From Rhizomys pruinosus (Eukaryota; Chordata; Mammalia; Rodentia; Spalacidae): a stretch of DNA of 64,000 nucleotides. Every line of letters starts with the position of its first letter. Positions within the stretch are counted from its first letter, which is position 1. The stretch lies in assembly GCA_009823505.1 (NCBI GenBank), contig VZQC01013731.1:1562313-1626312 (forward strand), written 5' to 3'. Below the pieces are notes generated by a model. It saw only the letters and a program-made list of their open reading frames with translations, was not told where the DNA came from and made no database searches. A program made the position numbers and the translations under genes. Of this stretch, positions 24,519-36,786 are shown in pieces.

Positions 24519-26413
24519 CCGTGCTCCTTCTTCTGTTCATTCCTGCAGTACTGATGGGACTACCTCCACAGGAGGGTGAGTCAGGGACTCGAGGTGACCT
24601 GTGCAGAGCTTCAGCAAGAGCCTTAGTGACATGCCCTCCCAACTCCAGCCATTGTCAATGGGGGTATAGGCAGCTAGCTCCCAGCTAGACCTTCCCTGGT
24701 GACCCAGCGCCTTGTTAAAATATGACATTCATAAAGCAAATATCTGTGTAGCAAGCAAAAAGCTTTTGCCCCACCTAGCCTGTATCAGGTATTCCTATAT
24801 CTACATAGTTGGCAATTGGTGCACATTAGTTGTGTAACTTGCCTGTAAGCACACATCTTGCTGGTAGAAAAGCTAGGATCTGAACCCAGGGAGGACTGTC
24901 TTATAGTCTCTGCTCTTAAGTAGTGCGTTGTATACCCAACCCCATCAATAACTAAAGGTATGGTTTCAGTACTGACCATTTTAAGGCTTAATAATGGGTG
25001 CCTTGAACTCTTGGCTGACCTTCTTCCTATATTCCTGGGAGCTCCTGAGATAACCCACATGACAGCTTTCAGAAACCTGCAGAACAGCTCAGAATTTGGG
25101 GTGGATTAGGATGGCAAGGACACTTTAAGGGACAATCTCAATTCTGATAATTAAGCTACAAAGGGCTAAAACTAGAAAAAGAACCTTTTGTTTATTTGAA
25201 TAGTGCTTTAGTTTATTGTTTGGTGGAGGATGATGTTTGGGAGGTGGAGGCTCTTCCCTTCCACCCCAGCCGCTCATCGCAGTCTTTTAAGAGGGCACCT
25301 GGCCTTCCCCTTATCCTTTTCAAATCTCATCTGAAGAGACTCCTCTTCTGAAGAGGAACTTTCAGGATGAGAATGTGTTAGTGACCCCATGATGCTGAAG
25401 GATAGATGGACCTGAGCAGAACCCTCTGGGGACTTAATATCTGACCCTGCCTCTACTACCGCTGTCTCTGCCTCCTACTCAGTCAGCCCCTCAGTGAAAC
25501 TTCTGCTCTCCATGAATGTTCCTCTTCTCCTCTGAGCTCTCCCACATGTCACCCTGTGTGCTTGGAACATACCCGCCCGTCCTTTCTTTGCCAGATCTTC
25601 TAGCTGACCATTTCTGTAACTCTTCCTCCTCTTTAGCGTCTTTGCCAGAGAGAGCTATAACTTGACCTGCATCCATCTTCTTCAAGTTCCTTCCACCTAA
25701 CTACACCTCTGATGCTGTTGTGGGAGTCTTCTTCCTGGCACTGAACAGCAATGCCTGCACTGTTTACCAGTCTTTCTCCAGGAAACACTGTGGTGCCCAC
25801 CTGCAGGATGCCTCAATGAACGCTTTCTGAATAAAAGGTTTTGATGGTTGTTAACTGCCATGTGGGTGTTAGGAATTGAACCTGGGTCCTCTGCAAGAGC
25901 AGTCAGTGCTCTTAACACTGAGCCATCTCTGCAGCTCCTATCATCCCTTCTTGAAGAGGAAACATCCATGAGAGACCTTGAGCACCCAGAAGGAGGCTGG
26001 AATCCACTATCTTAGGCAGTACTGGCAGCACCCAAAGCCCACTGTGGCAAAAACTTCACTACATGTGCTCAGGAAATGGTTTTGGCGACATGAAATCATT
26101 TAATTCAGAAATTTTCTATAAAAGTGTATGTTATTGGCATGGTGGCACATGTGTTTAATCCCAGCCCTCAGGAGGCAGAGGCAGGCAGAACTCTGGGAGA
26201 TCAAGGCCAGCCTTTTCTATATAATGAATTCAAGGCCAACTGGGGCTACGGGAGGCCCTCTCTCAGAAAGAGCAAAAAATTTATGTGCGTGCACAGGTGT
26301 GCATGTACATATACATATATATGTGCATAGCTATTTTCTATGCTTATTTGTGTGCATATTAGGGGGAGATCAGTAAGAAATATAACTTATAAAAAATACT
26401 AGCCGGGTGTGGT
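24519..26413 (+). repeat. 2.77-kb-offset direct duplication, left copy
   Basis: It matches the sequence starting at 27286 at a constant offset of 2767. The match is apparently perfect for the first 1.5 kb. In the last 400 bases there are a few substitutions (for example GTACTGG against GTCCTGG, GAATTC against GAGTTC) and a 7-8-base deletion near 26315. It contains a B2 fragment (-) at about 25836-25939 and a B1 (+) at about 26131-26275. No exon. Confidence 0.96.
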
Positions 26414-27284
26414 GGTGCCAATGGGGAAGGGCTATAAAGATGATTAAGACGTCCTGCATGAAATACAGAAAAGTCAATAAAAAAATTACAAAAAAAAAAA
26501 AAAACAGGCTGCAAGGAACAAAAAATGCAATACCTACTTAAAGTCCCTGAATTTTCAATCCACCCATCTAAATTCTCCATAGCATTCAAGACCCAAACCT
26601 AGTTCCATGACAACAACCTTGATAAGTGACTTCTGCCTACAAACAATGGGCCCCTTGAAAGTTGGAAGTTCAGAGGTCTTTGTGTGTGTGTGTGTGCAAT
26701 TATTCCTTGATCTGGAATTACCAAGATGGCCTGGAGCTTGCTATGTAGACCAGGCTGGCTTTGAACACAGAGATTAGCCTGCCCTTGCCTCCCAAGTGCT
26801 GGGATTAAAGGCATGCACCACCATGCCTGGCATGTTTATAATTCTTAGTATTCTTTTTTTTTGGTCTTTTCGAGACAGGGTCTTCCTGTAGCCCCAGCTG
26901 TCCTAGAACTCACTCTGTAGACCAGGCTGGCCTTGAACTCACGAAGATTCACCTGCCTCTGCCTCCCAAGTGCTAGGATTAAAGGCGTGCGCCACCACAC
27001 CTGGCTAGTATTTTTTATAAGTTATACTTCTTACTGATCTCCCCCTAATATGCACACAAATAAGCATAGAAAATAGCCATGCACATACATGAATATATAT
27101 GTATATGTACATGCACACCTGTGCACGCACATAAATTTTTTGCTCTTTCTGAGAGAGGGCCTCCCGTAGCCCCAGTTGGCCTTGAACTCATTATATAGAA
27201 AAGGCTGGCCTTGATCTCCCAGAGTTCTGCCTGCCTCTGCCTCCTGAGGGCTGGGATTAAACACATGTGCCACCATGCCAATAA
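26414..27284 (-). repeat. Inverted (fold-back) copy of 28898-29764
   Basis: This interval is the reverse complement of 28898-29764. It contains reversed copies of two B1 elements, the (CA)n run and the poly(A)-bearing block. It agrees with the right copy (GAGTTC, AAGTATAAC, TTCATGTATG), not the left. The junction near 26411-26416 has the 4-base microhomology GGTG. It ends directly at the N at 27285. Confidence 0.95.
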
Positions 27285-27285
27285 N
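27285..27285. other. Single undetermined base (N), assembly join
   Basis: This is the only N in the window. It sits exactly between the fold-back copy and the start of the right direct copy, which marks a contig join or unresolved gap. Confidence 0.95.
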
Positions 27286-29764
27286 CCGTGCTCCTTCTTC
27301 TGTTCATTCCTGCAGTACTGATGGGACTACCTCCACAGGAGGGTGAGTCAGGGACTCGAGGTGACCTGTGCAGAGCTTCAGCAAGAGCCTTAGTGACATG
27401 CCCTCCCAACTCCAGCCATTGTCAATGGGGGTATAGGCAGCTAGCTCCCAGCTAGACCTTCCCTGGTGACCCAGCGCCTTGTTAAAATATGACATTCATA
27501 AAGCAAATATCTGTGTAGCAAGCAAAAAGCTTTTGCCCCACCTAGCCTGTATCAGGTATTCCTATATCTACATAGTTGGCAATTGGTGCACATTAGTTGT
27601 GTAACTTGCCTGTAAGCACACATCTTGCTGGTAGAAAAGCTAGGATCTGAACCCAGGGAGGACTGTCTTATAGTCTCTGCTCTTAAGTAGTGCGTTGTAT
27701 ACCCAACCCCATCAATAACTAAAGGTATGGTTTCAGTACTGACCATTTTAAGGCTTAATAATGGGTGCCTTGAACTCTTGGCTGACCTTCTTCCTATATT
27801 CCTGGGAGCTCCTGAGATAACCCACATGACAGCTTTCAGAAACCTGCAGAACAGCTCAGAATTTGGGGTGGATTAGGATGGCAAGGACACTTTAAGGGAC
27901 AATCTCAATTCTGATAATTAAGCTACAAAGGGCTAAAACTAGAAAAAGAACCTTTTGTTTATTTGAATAGTGCTTTAGTTTATTGTTTGGTGGAGGATGA
28001 TGTTTGGGAGGTGGAGGCTCTTCCCTTCCACCCCAGCCGCTCATCGCAGTCTTTTAAGAGGGCACCTGGCCTTCCCCTTATCCTTTTCAAATCTCATCTG
28101 AAGAGACTCCTCTTCTGAAGAGGAACTTTCAGGATGAGAATGTGTTAGTGACCCCATGATGCTGAAGGATAGATGGACCTGAGCAGAACCCTCTGGGGAC
28201 TTAATATCTGACCCTGCCTCTACTACCGCTGTCTCTGCCTCCTACTCAGTCAGCCCCTCAGTGAAACTTCTGCTCTCCATGAATGTTCCTCTTCTCCTCT
28301 GAGCTCTCCCACATGTCACCCTGTGTGCTTGGAACATACCCGCCCGTCCTTTCTTTGCCAGATCTTCTAGCTGACCATTTCTGTAACTCTTCCTCCTCTT
28401 TAGCGTCTTTGCCAGAGAGAGCTATAACTTGACCTGCATCCATCTTCTTCAAGTTCCTTCCACCTAACTACACCTCTGATGCTGTTGTGGGAGTCTTCTT
28501 CCTGGCACTGAACAGCAATGCCTGCACTGTTTACCAGTCTTTCTCCAGGAAACACTGTGGTGCCCACCTGCAGGATGCCTCAATGAACGCTTTCTGAATA
28601 AAAGGTTTTGATGGTTGTTAACTGCCATGTGGGTGTTAGGAATTGAACCTGGGTCCTCTGCAAGAGCAGTCAGTGCTCTTAACACTGAGCCATCTCTGCA
28701 GCTCCTATCATCCCTTCTTGAAGAGGAAACATCCATGAGAGACCTTGAGCACCCAGAAGGAGGCTGGAATCCACTATCTTAGGCAGTCCTGGCAGCACCC
28801 AAAGCCCACTGTGGCAAACACTTCACTACATGTGCTCAGGAAATGGTTTTGGCGACATGAAATCATTTAATTCAGAAATTTTCTATAAAAGTGTATGTTA
28901 TTGGCATGGTGGCACATGTGTTTAATCCCAGCCCTCAGGAGGCAGAGGCAGGCAGAACTCTGGGAGATCAAGGCCAGCCTTTTCTATATAATGAGTTCAA
29001 GGCCAACTGGGGCTACGGGAGGCCCTCTCTCAGAAAGAGCAAAAAATTTATGTGCGTGCACAGGTGTGCATGTACATATACATATATATTCATGTATGTG
29101 CATGGCTATTTTCTATGCTTATTTGTGTGCATATTAGGGGGAGATCAGTAAGAAGTATAACTTATAAAAAATACTAGCCAGGTGTGGTGGCGCACGCCTT
29201 TAATCCTAGCACTTGGGAGGCAGAGGCAGGTGAATCTTCGTGAGTTCAAGGCCAGCCTGGTCTACAGAGTGAGTTCTAGGACAGCTGGGGCTACAGGAAG
29301 ACCCTGTCTCGAAAAGACCAAAAAAAAAGAATACTAAGAATTATAAACATGCCAGGCATGGTGGTGCATGCCTTTAATCCCAGCACTTGGGAGGCAAGGG
29401 CAGGCTAATCTCTGTGTTCAAAGCCAGCCTGGTCTACATAGCAAGCTCCAGGCATCTTGGTAATTCCAGATCAAGGAATAATTGCACACACACACACACA
29501 AAGACCTCTGAACTTCCAACTTTCAAGGGGCCCATTGTTTGTAGGCAGAAGTCACTTATCAAGGTTGTTGTCATGGAACTAGGTTTGGGTCTTGAATGCT
29601 ATGGAGAATTTGGATGGGTGGATTGAAAATTCAGGGACTTTAAGTAGGTATTGCATTTTTTGTTTCTTGCAGCCTGTTTTTTTTTTTTGTAATTTTTTTA
29701 TTGACTTTTCTGTATTTCATGCAGGACGTCTTAATCATCTTTATAGCCCTTCCCCATTGGCACC
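27286..29764 (+). repeat. Direct duplication, right (probably authentic) copy
   Basis: 27286 onward repeats 24519 onward and then continues into new sequence after about 29180. It contains a B2 fragment (-) at about 28603-28706 and B1 elements (+) at 28898-29042, 29172-29325 and 29352-29480. A (CA)n is at 29487-29501. It shows no disruption at the points where the left copy breaks. Confidence 0.95.
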
Positions 29765-30420
29765 CACCCATACACTCCCACCCCAAAACGCATACTTTCC
29801 GTCATTTGTGTTAAGGCCTATTGTGTCAAGTTAGTGTCCCCAAATGTCCCTCAGTACAAGTTCCTCCGCTGGTGTCTAGGCAGTCTCTCTAGAGACCCTA
29901 CCTTTAAAAAGATCACCCAGCAGTAACCAGCTGCCAATAATCTTCAACAGAGATTGGGGCCTGCTGCCTGTTTCCATAGCTCTGTGCTGGGTTTTCTCTG
30001 CTTGAGTAGTCTGCGTGGGTCTTGTGCACGCTGACACCAGCGCTCTAGGTTCACATCAGCAAGATTTCAGGAGCCTGTAGGATTCTATTGCCAAAGGGCC
30101 ATGCACCTCCTACCTGGCTCTTACAGTCTTTCTTCCTCTTTCACAATGGTCCCTGAGCCCTGGGTGGGTGGAGTTTAATATAGGAGTCCTGTCCAAGGAC
30201 CCATACTCTGCAGACTCTTTTTCTCTGTACTTGGCCATCTGTGATCTTTTGTTCTTCTGGCCCTCTGTTGCATGAGGGTACTAGTTTTTTTCCTCATTCC
30301 ATCTGTGGCCTCTTTACTTAAGTCATTATTACCCATCCCTGTTTCAGTTACAGTGTTTCCATATTAGATTGTAATTTTCTTTTTCCCTATTGGAGTTCCA
30401 CAGTAGACTATGGTTCTTTT
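29765..30420. other. Non-coding stretch, possible LINE 3' fragment
   Basis: Together with 29690-29764, this CT-rich text (TTTTATTGACTTTTCTGTAT...; CAGTACAAGTTCCTCCGCTG) looks like a reverse-oriented retroelement 3' part. It could not be matched to a family with confidence. Confidence 0.3.
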
Positions 30421-30638
30421 TTAAAATGCGTTTACTTTTATTTTATGTGTATGATCCCCTGCATGTATATAAGTCCACCTGTGTGTGCAATGCCTGTGGA
30501 GGTCAGAAGAGGGTGTTGGATCCCCTGGAACTGGAGTTATAGACAGTTGTTAGCCACCGTGTGGGTTCTGGGAAATGAACCCAGGTCCTCTGTAAGAGCA
30601 GCCAGTGCTTTCAACTTTGGGCCACCTCTCTAGCCCCT
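30421..30638 (-). mobile_element. B2 SINE
   Basis: Minus-strand B2 with GGATCCCCTGGAACTGGAGT, AACCCAGGTCCTCTGTAAGA and CCACCTCTCTAGCCCC. Moderately diverged. Confidence 0.92.
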
Positions 30639-31654
30639 GATTCTTGAAGGAAGGAGTTGCATTCTGTTATCTTTGGGACTCCTGTCCCACCGTGAAGGAC
30701 TTGGCATGCTACTGATGTTCAGTCTGGCTGGGCGTGAATTAATGGAAAGGACAAACCAATTCAAAGGACAAGCGAGTGGTGAGGTTTTTAAAGTTCTGAT
30801 TTTAAAAGTAGGTGAGAAAAAGTCCACTTTATGTCAGGCTTTCCTTTAAAGATCTGCTGTATATAAAATTCCATGATTCTGCACTAACCCTAAGAGCAAA
30901 TTCTCTTTGACAGATTGTGAAAGAGTCTAGTTCCTCCTCTGATCCCAAATCAGCCTCAAAGACAGGATTTGAGGGGCTTCAGAGCCTTGCCTCCTCTCTA
31001 GTCTGTTCATGGAGTGGCCCATAGGGGGTCAGCAACCCCAGATGGTGAACCAATGCTGATTGCCACCACCAGGGGTGTTTCCCACCTGACTTGGGGACCT
31101 GCATCTTGGGGTCCTGCAGGCCAGCTGGAGACATAGGGGAACTAGTGTCCCCCAGTGAGCACTGCCAGTAACCATGCCACAGCTATAGCTGTCAGCACTG
31201 GGGTGTGGGGAGAGCAAGCAGAATTTGGGAACTATTCAGCAAGTGCTGGGAAACGCACAGTTATGTCATCAAATTCTAATGAAATTACTTCCAAATAGCC
31301 CAGTGCCATTTTTGTGAAGCTAGACAAATCTGATTTGGGGCAAGTGATTTTTAAGTGTGTTTAAAGACAAGATAGTATCTTTCATCCTGTTTCCCAACAT
31401 TGGAAGAGGGGTTAATGTTTAGAACAGAAGATCTGCCCTTGGCCTTGACAGAGCACCTTTGCAGCCAATATTGCTTTAGAAGGGCTGCAGAGTTGGGGAA
31501 TAAACTGTGGGTCTCTAAGGCTCTGACAAATGGGGAGTTGGTGTCTCTCTTTGTCATGTAGCTCTGTTCTCTAGTTCATTTATCTGTGAAGAACCAGGCT
31601 TGCCAAATAGCAGGTCCTTGGTAAATAAAAACTGGTTTTGTACTCTCTTATAAA
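30639..31654. other. Non-coding stretch without a recognised element
   Basis: Unique intron sequence with a tail-like AATAAA at 31623. No exon with splice sites was seen. Confidence 0.4.
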
Positions 31655-31842
31655 AAATAACATTTATTCATTTTATGGAGGGAGGGGCATGCACGTGCCA
31701 TAATGCATGGTGTATGGTTAAAGGTCAGCTTGCAGGAGTTGATTTGGTTTTCCCCTTCCACTATGTCTTCCAGGGATCAAACTCAGGTCATTAGACTTGG
31801 TGACAAGTGCCTCTGACTGCTGAGCCTTCCTACTGGTCCTGT
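31655..31842 (-). mobile_element. B3-type SINE
   Basis: TTATTCATTTTATGGAGGGA, then AGCTTGCAGGAGTTGATTTG and GACTGCTGAGCCTTCCTACT match a diverged minus-strand B3/B2 relative. Confidence 0.8.
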
Positions 31843-31984
31843 TTTGGTTGTTTTGCATACTAAAGTCTTTTTTCTTCCTGATTGGACACAATGACAGGAA
31901 TAAGGCTCAGAGGGTTTCATGGCCCTGTCTTAAGCTCTTCAGTGGACATGTGAGGTGAAATGGAACTGTTGCTACAGAGGATCT

Positions 31985-32410
31985 GTCTGTTAGCTTTGCA
32001 GTACTATAACAAAATACCCAAAACAGAGTACTAATTAGGTTAAATAAAAGGTTGCTATACCAAGTTTTGGAGGCTCAAAGGCCCACATCTCCATCTACTC
32101 CCTCAGTTCAGGTAAGGGTCTCATGACACCTTGTAGATGACCATGGTAGTTGTTTATACCAGAGCAGATGGTCACATCTCAAGCTAGAAAGTAAAGACCT
32201 TGACAGGGCCAAACTCAGCTCTGTATTAACAGTTTTTCTCATGAGAACTATTACAGAGTCCCGTAGAGCCGCCTTCCAAGGTCATACCCCCAAGTAATGT
32301 AAGGCCCTCCAGTGCACCCCATCTCCCACAGGTTTTACTTCTAATAGCTTCATTCTTCAGGCCAAACCTTCAGTCACAACAAAATTACACTGCAACCATA
32401 GCAGCTAGGC
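31985..32410 (+). mobile_element. Ancient LTR-like (MaLR-type) repeat relic
   Basis: CAGTACTATAACAAAATACC, then TTTTGGAGGCTCAAAGGCCC and GAGAACTATTACAGAGTCCC fit the family of old mammalian MaLR/MLT-type LTR repeats. The family name is a guess. No coding potential. Confidence 0.4.
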
Positions 32411-32697
32411 TGTGAGGAAAAGCTTTGTGGAGGAGAAAACTCACTGTTATCTCTCTCCAGGAGTGTTGTTGAGGGACAAGTGTTGCCCTGGAGAAAGACT
32501 GTTGGAAAAGCTATGAAGAAAGAGACTCACGCCTCAGGTCCTTGTTGTTATTTTCAGGACATTGACCTTCCTGAGTGATGTGTAGGAATTAATTCTATCA
32601 AATGGTCCTTCAAAACCAGAATCTGCTTTTCCAGACTTCTGCCACATTCATGCAGGGGTGTACTTGCTCAGTCACTAAGTGGCATTTATCTTGATTT

Positions 32698-32815
32698 TTT
32701 TTTTTTTTGGTGTTTTTGAGACAGGGTCTCCTTGTAAGCCCCAGCTGGCCTGCAACTCACTCTGTAGACAGGGCTGGCCTGGAACTCACAGAGATCCGCC
32801 TGCCTCTTTACCTTT
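32698..32815 (-). mobile_element. B1 SINE, truncated
   Basis: TTTTTGAGACAGGGTCTCCTT to ATCCGCCTGCCTCTT on the + strand. The outer end of the B1 head is missing where a B2 begins. Confidence 0.88.
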
Positions 32816-33049
32816 TTAAAAAACTGATTATTTACAGTTTTATTTGTACTTTATGTATATGATTATATTGTGTGCATGTATGTAAGTGCACCCATGTCAC
32901 ACAATGCCTATGGAGATCAGAGAGGGTGTCGGATCCCCTTGAACTGGAGTTATAGATGGTTGTTAGCTGCCATGTGGGTGCTGGGAACCAAACCTGGGTC
33001 CTCTGCAAGAGCAGCCAGTGTTCTAAACCATTGGGCCATCTCCTCAGCC
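32816..33049 (-). mobile_element. B2 SINE
   Basis: Minus-strand B2 with GGATCCCCTTGAACTGGAGT and GGGTCCTCTGCAAGAGCAGC, ending GGGCCATCTCCTCAGCCC. It directly abuts a truncated B1. Confidence 0.9.
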
Positions 33050-33439
33050 CGTCTTGAATTTTTTTTAATCACTACAAATATCCTGTGACTCAGTGTGGAG
33101 AAAGAACTGTAGGAATTGAACAGCAAAGTCATCAAGGAGGCTGAAGGTCTACGAGGGCGGGACACCAGGCGCCAGACCCAGGGCTCTGTGTTCTGAGACT
33201 AAAACAAGGTCAGTATCTTCAGCTTGAGGGACTTGGGATTTGAACATTTTCTGACTTTCATTTTATCTAAAATAACTTTGCTTTTTTTTTATGATCAGAA
33301 GGAAAAAACCCTCAAACACCATTTCTCTAAAAATAGGAATTAATGAGGTATCCCAGCTTCCTGAAGCCCCTTCATGTATATAATTTCACCTTTCTTTGAA
33401 AAAGTCTGTGAAGCAGGAGGACACATGGCTTTATTTCAG

Positions 33440-33665
33440 GTTTTAATTTAATTTAATTTTTATTTATGTGTACATATGTGTGCCTGCTTATCTGCATGTG
33501 CACCATGTGCACGCAGTGCCTGCAGAGGCCAGCCAATGCATCAGATTCCTTGGAACCACAGTTGCAGGTGGTCATGGGCTATACAACGTGGGTGTTGGGA
33601 ACCAAACCCAGGTCTTCTACAAGAGCAAGTGCTCTTAACCACTAAGCAGTCATCTCTTCAGCCCC
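33440..33665 (-). mobile_element. Older B2/B3-type SINE
   Basis: A (TTTAAT)n-rich tail, CAGATTCCTTGGAACCACAG and AACCCAGGTCTTCTACAAGA, ending ATCTCTTCAGCCCC. Strongly diverged. Confidence 0.82.
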
Positions 33666-34079
33666 AGATGGCCTTATCTTAAAGATGTGGTGGGCAAAGT
33701 CAGGACCTTTTCTCTGTCTTCTTCAAACAGTGTTTCTTCTCTGTTTTCGTATAGCCGTATTCCATCTCAATTCACTCAACAAACCGTACGAGGCACTTAC
33801 GGCACATCACACAATGTGGGAAAGCCTGTAGAGGTTCCTAGAGACAGAAGTAACAACTCCTGTCTCCTAGGACATTGTTTCCTGGTAGAGATAAACATGA
33901 GAAATTGATGAAAGAAATACCAACGTAATTGCAACTGTGTGACAGGCTGTGGGTACTCAGGGCAGAATGACTAACACTGGAGCAGGGGCGGAGATGATCA
34001 GAAAGTGCTATGGAGATGAGAAAGTGTTTAAATTGCAGCTTACTGTTGTCATGGGAGTTTTAAGAGCCGTGGCTCTCAA

Positions 34080-34260
34080 GTTTGACAGACCTTAAAAGAA
34101 CTCTATCCTTCACCCCCTCTTACTTTGGACCTTGACAAATTATTTCTCTCTTCTCAAGCCTCCATTTATTCTGCTGGAAAATGGGAGTCATCATAAATAC
34201 CTTAGGGAAATGTTTGGGAAATAAATGTGACTAGGCAAATAAAACATTAGTAACTGTCTG
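34080..34260 (+). mobile_element. MIR relic
   Basis: ACCTTGACAAATTATTTCTC, then CAAGCCTCCATTTATTCTGC and AAAATGGGAGTCATCATAAA match the MIR 3' part. Confidence 0.65.
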
Positions 34261-34304
34261 CTGTAGCTTCAAGGAAGGAGAACACTTATTATTACTGGAT
34301 TTTC

Positions 34305-34432
34305 TTTTTTGGTTTGTTTTTTGTTCGTTTGAAGACAGAGTCTCACTATGTAGCCTATGCTGGCCTTGAACTCATGGTCCTCCTGCCGAGAGCTCCCGAG
34401 ATCTGGGGTTTCAGGCATGTGTTACTTGTTGG
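34305..34432 (-). mobile_element. Old B1-like SINE
   Basis: GAAGACAGAGTCTCACTATG, then TAGCCTATGCTGGCCTTGAA is a diverged minus-strand B1 without the usual end box. Confidence 0.7.
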
Positions 34433-34769
34433 TAAGAATAGAACCACTGGTCTTTCATCCTCCCCCCCAAATGAACATTACTCCTTGAGATAGATTGGTG
34501 ATGGATGGTGTTCCAGTAGAAGGAAAAACAGATGCAGTTACAGACACAAAATATCCTCCGCTTTCAAAGTGGCCTTGAGATAGGAATGGGAGTGAGCTAG
34601 CCAGAGGTTAGACTGTACTAGCATGAGTCTGGTTGAGGATCCTGGTCTGCTGTGGAGCAAGCCTATGCCCTAGTATGGTGGTAAGGTGCAGTTAGAGACA
34701 CAGTAATCAGTGACTGAAGGGTTCACCCAGCAGCTGTGAGGCTGGGAAAGAGAGAAGAAGTGGACTTTG

Positions 34770-34987
34770 TATGTTTTTTTTATTTTCATATGTATATGAA
34801 TGTACTGTCTGCATGCAGGTTTGTGCACCCGTGTCATGCAATGCCACGGAGGTCAGAAGAGGGTGTTGGATTCTCCTGGAACTGGAGTTAGACGGTTTTC
34901 AGCCACCATGTGGGTGCTGGGGATTGAACCCGGGTCCTCTGCAAGAGCAGTCGGCGCTCTTAACCACTAGGCCATCTCTCCAGCCCC
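34770..34987 (-). mobile_element. B2 SINE with 18-bp target duplication
   Basis: Complete minus-strand B2 ending AGGCCATCTCTCCAGCCCC. The perfect target duplication GAGAAGAAGTGGACTTTG is at 34752-34769 and 34988-35005. It lacks the second CTCCAATTCCAGGAGAA block. Confidence 0.97.
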
Positions 34988-35005
34988 GAGAAGAAGTGGA
35001 CTTTG

Positions 35006-36471
35006 AAGGCCAATGTTGAGGTCCACATGAGTGAGACAGGAACTCATGGTAGAGTTTTGCAAGTATGCTAAAGAGGGTTCTGGAAACTGGATGCTCTGAA
35101 GTGAGGAAAACATTTCTGACTCCCAGGAGTTTACCACAAGGAGAGAAAGGGGAAGGAGGTAGACAGAGCTAGAGGAGAAGTTGTGTTCTCATCTTTGGGA
35201 CAGTGGATAGGGGTGTGATGTCCAGGTATAGAAAATTGGGAAGGAGCCCCTGCTTGCTGTGGGGTATTCCTAGCTGGACCAGACATACACCCTCCAGGAC
35301 AGGGCTTTACCTGTAGTACCTCTCAGTGTCCTTGGCATCGGGCATGGTGCAGAAAAGAGGCTTGGTGCCTGGGACCTGATAATGGACTGAGGTTCATCTA
35401 TGTTTTCTTCGACCTGGTGGGTACATATTCATGGAGGAGAGGCAGAGACCTCATCCCAGAGATCCCAGCCAGGCCAATGGTCTGGGTTAATGAATACCAG
35501 TATTTTGATTTGTCTTTTGATTTCAGTTACTTTGCTAGAAAATTCTCACCTCCTGAAGCTATAATATTTTTATTTGAAAAATCAAAACCATGCAAATGAA
35601 GGACAAGGATAACAAATAACTGCCAATCCTGTCTACCACCTGTGTGATTTTTGCCTGTGGGACAGGGTGTGGTTACTTGATGTGATCAGTGGCAGAGCTG
35701 TGCAAACCACTCTGGAAGCCAGCCATGGAAATAACTCAGCGGCTTGGTTCTTTGTTAGCATAAGCAAGTGTCATAACATTGTGTGTGCTACCTGGGCAAC
35801 CGAGCAGGAGCACCTAGTAGAGGTCATTGTGGCCAGCTGATGGTCTAAAGAATGTGTATTGCTGTTCTGTCAGGAGGAAAATTATAGGTTTCATTTGAGT
35901 GAAATTTAATATACTTATGGATTCTGAAAATTTGTGAAAGCCTTTCATGATAATAAAGCTTTTATTTGTTTTGGAGCAAATAATCCTTCAGTGTGATGGT
36001 CTTGTCTTTTCACTTTAATCATGGTTGAAGCTGAGGTAAAATGCTTTGCCTGAAATACTCCTAAGTTAGACAGACCCTGTCTATTTTAAATTGTATTTTG
36101 TCTGAAATGGACTAGGTCACATGTAATAAATGCTGGCATTTTAATAGAAACATTACAGCAAAAAATAGTTAACAATCTGCTTTAATTTCAAAACTCATTT
36201 TCTCTCTCATACAGTAAGGCAGTATCTTGGTAAAATGTGCAGAATACACTGGGATTTAATTATGATGGCAATTTATTCTGAAACAAGGTTAAGCAGGGCT
36301 GTCAATATTCAGGATAAAGGTACAAGAGGAGAGCAGTAGTGTCCTGATGTTCCCAAGTCTGGAAAGCCAGGCAGACCATAGAATAACTTGAAAGCTTTGG
36401 ACAGTGCTCTCTGCCAAAGGCACCAGCTCTGTGGGTGTAGATATGAGACCGGGCATATCCCTTGTGAAAGC
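35006..36471. other. Non-coding stretch without a recognised element
   Basis: Unique, increasingly AT-rich intron. It marks the start of a long block without young SINEs. No exon recognised. Confidence 0.45.
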
Positions 36472-36786
36472 CAATGGACAGAGAAAAGACGGGGATTGTA
36501 GGTTTGCAATGGACAGAGAAAAGACGGGGATTGTAGGTTTGCAATGGACAGAGAAAGGACGGGGATTGTAGGTTTGCAATGGACAGAGAAAAGACGGGGA
36601 TTGTAGGTTTGCAATGGACAGAGAAAAGATGGGGATTGTAGGTTTGCAATGGACAGAGAAAAGATGGGGATTGTAGGTTTGCAATGGACAGAGAAAAGAT
36701 GGGGATTGTAGCTTTGCAATGGACAGAGAAAAGACAGGGATTGTAGGCTTGCAATGGACAGAGAAAAGATGGGGATTGTAGGTTTG
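36472..36786 (+). repeat. Minisatellite: nine tandem 35-bp units
   Basis: Nine uninterrupted units of exactly 35 bases, each starting CAATGGACAGAGAAA and ending GGATTGTAG(G/C)TTTG or GGATTGTAGGCTTG. The variation is almost all transitions (GACGGGG, GATGGGG, GACAGGG). Because 35 is not a multiple of 3 and the unit has no stop on the minus strand, all three minus frames are open. This produces three overlapping artificial open frames of 136-172 codons. Confidence 0.98.

Noticed and set aside
24428..24688. Open frames near 24.4-24.7 kb, duplicated at 27.3 kb, as a duplicated gene
   Set aside because: The duplication is the assembly-like direct repeat. The frames have no recognisable family and no start or splice context.
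36472..36786. CRISPR-like regular repeat
   Set aside because: Units are contiguous with no spacers, and the genome is clearly mammalian.
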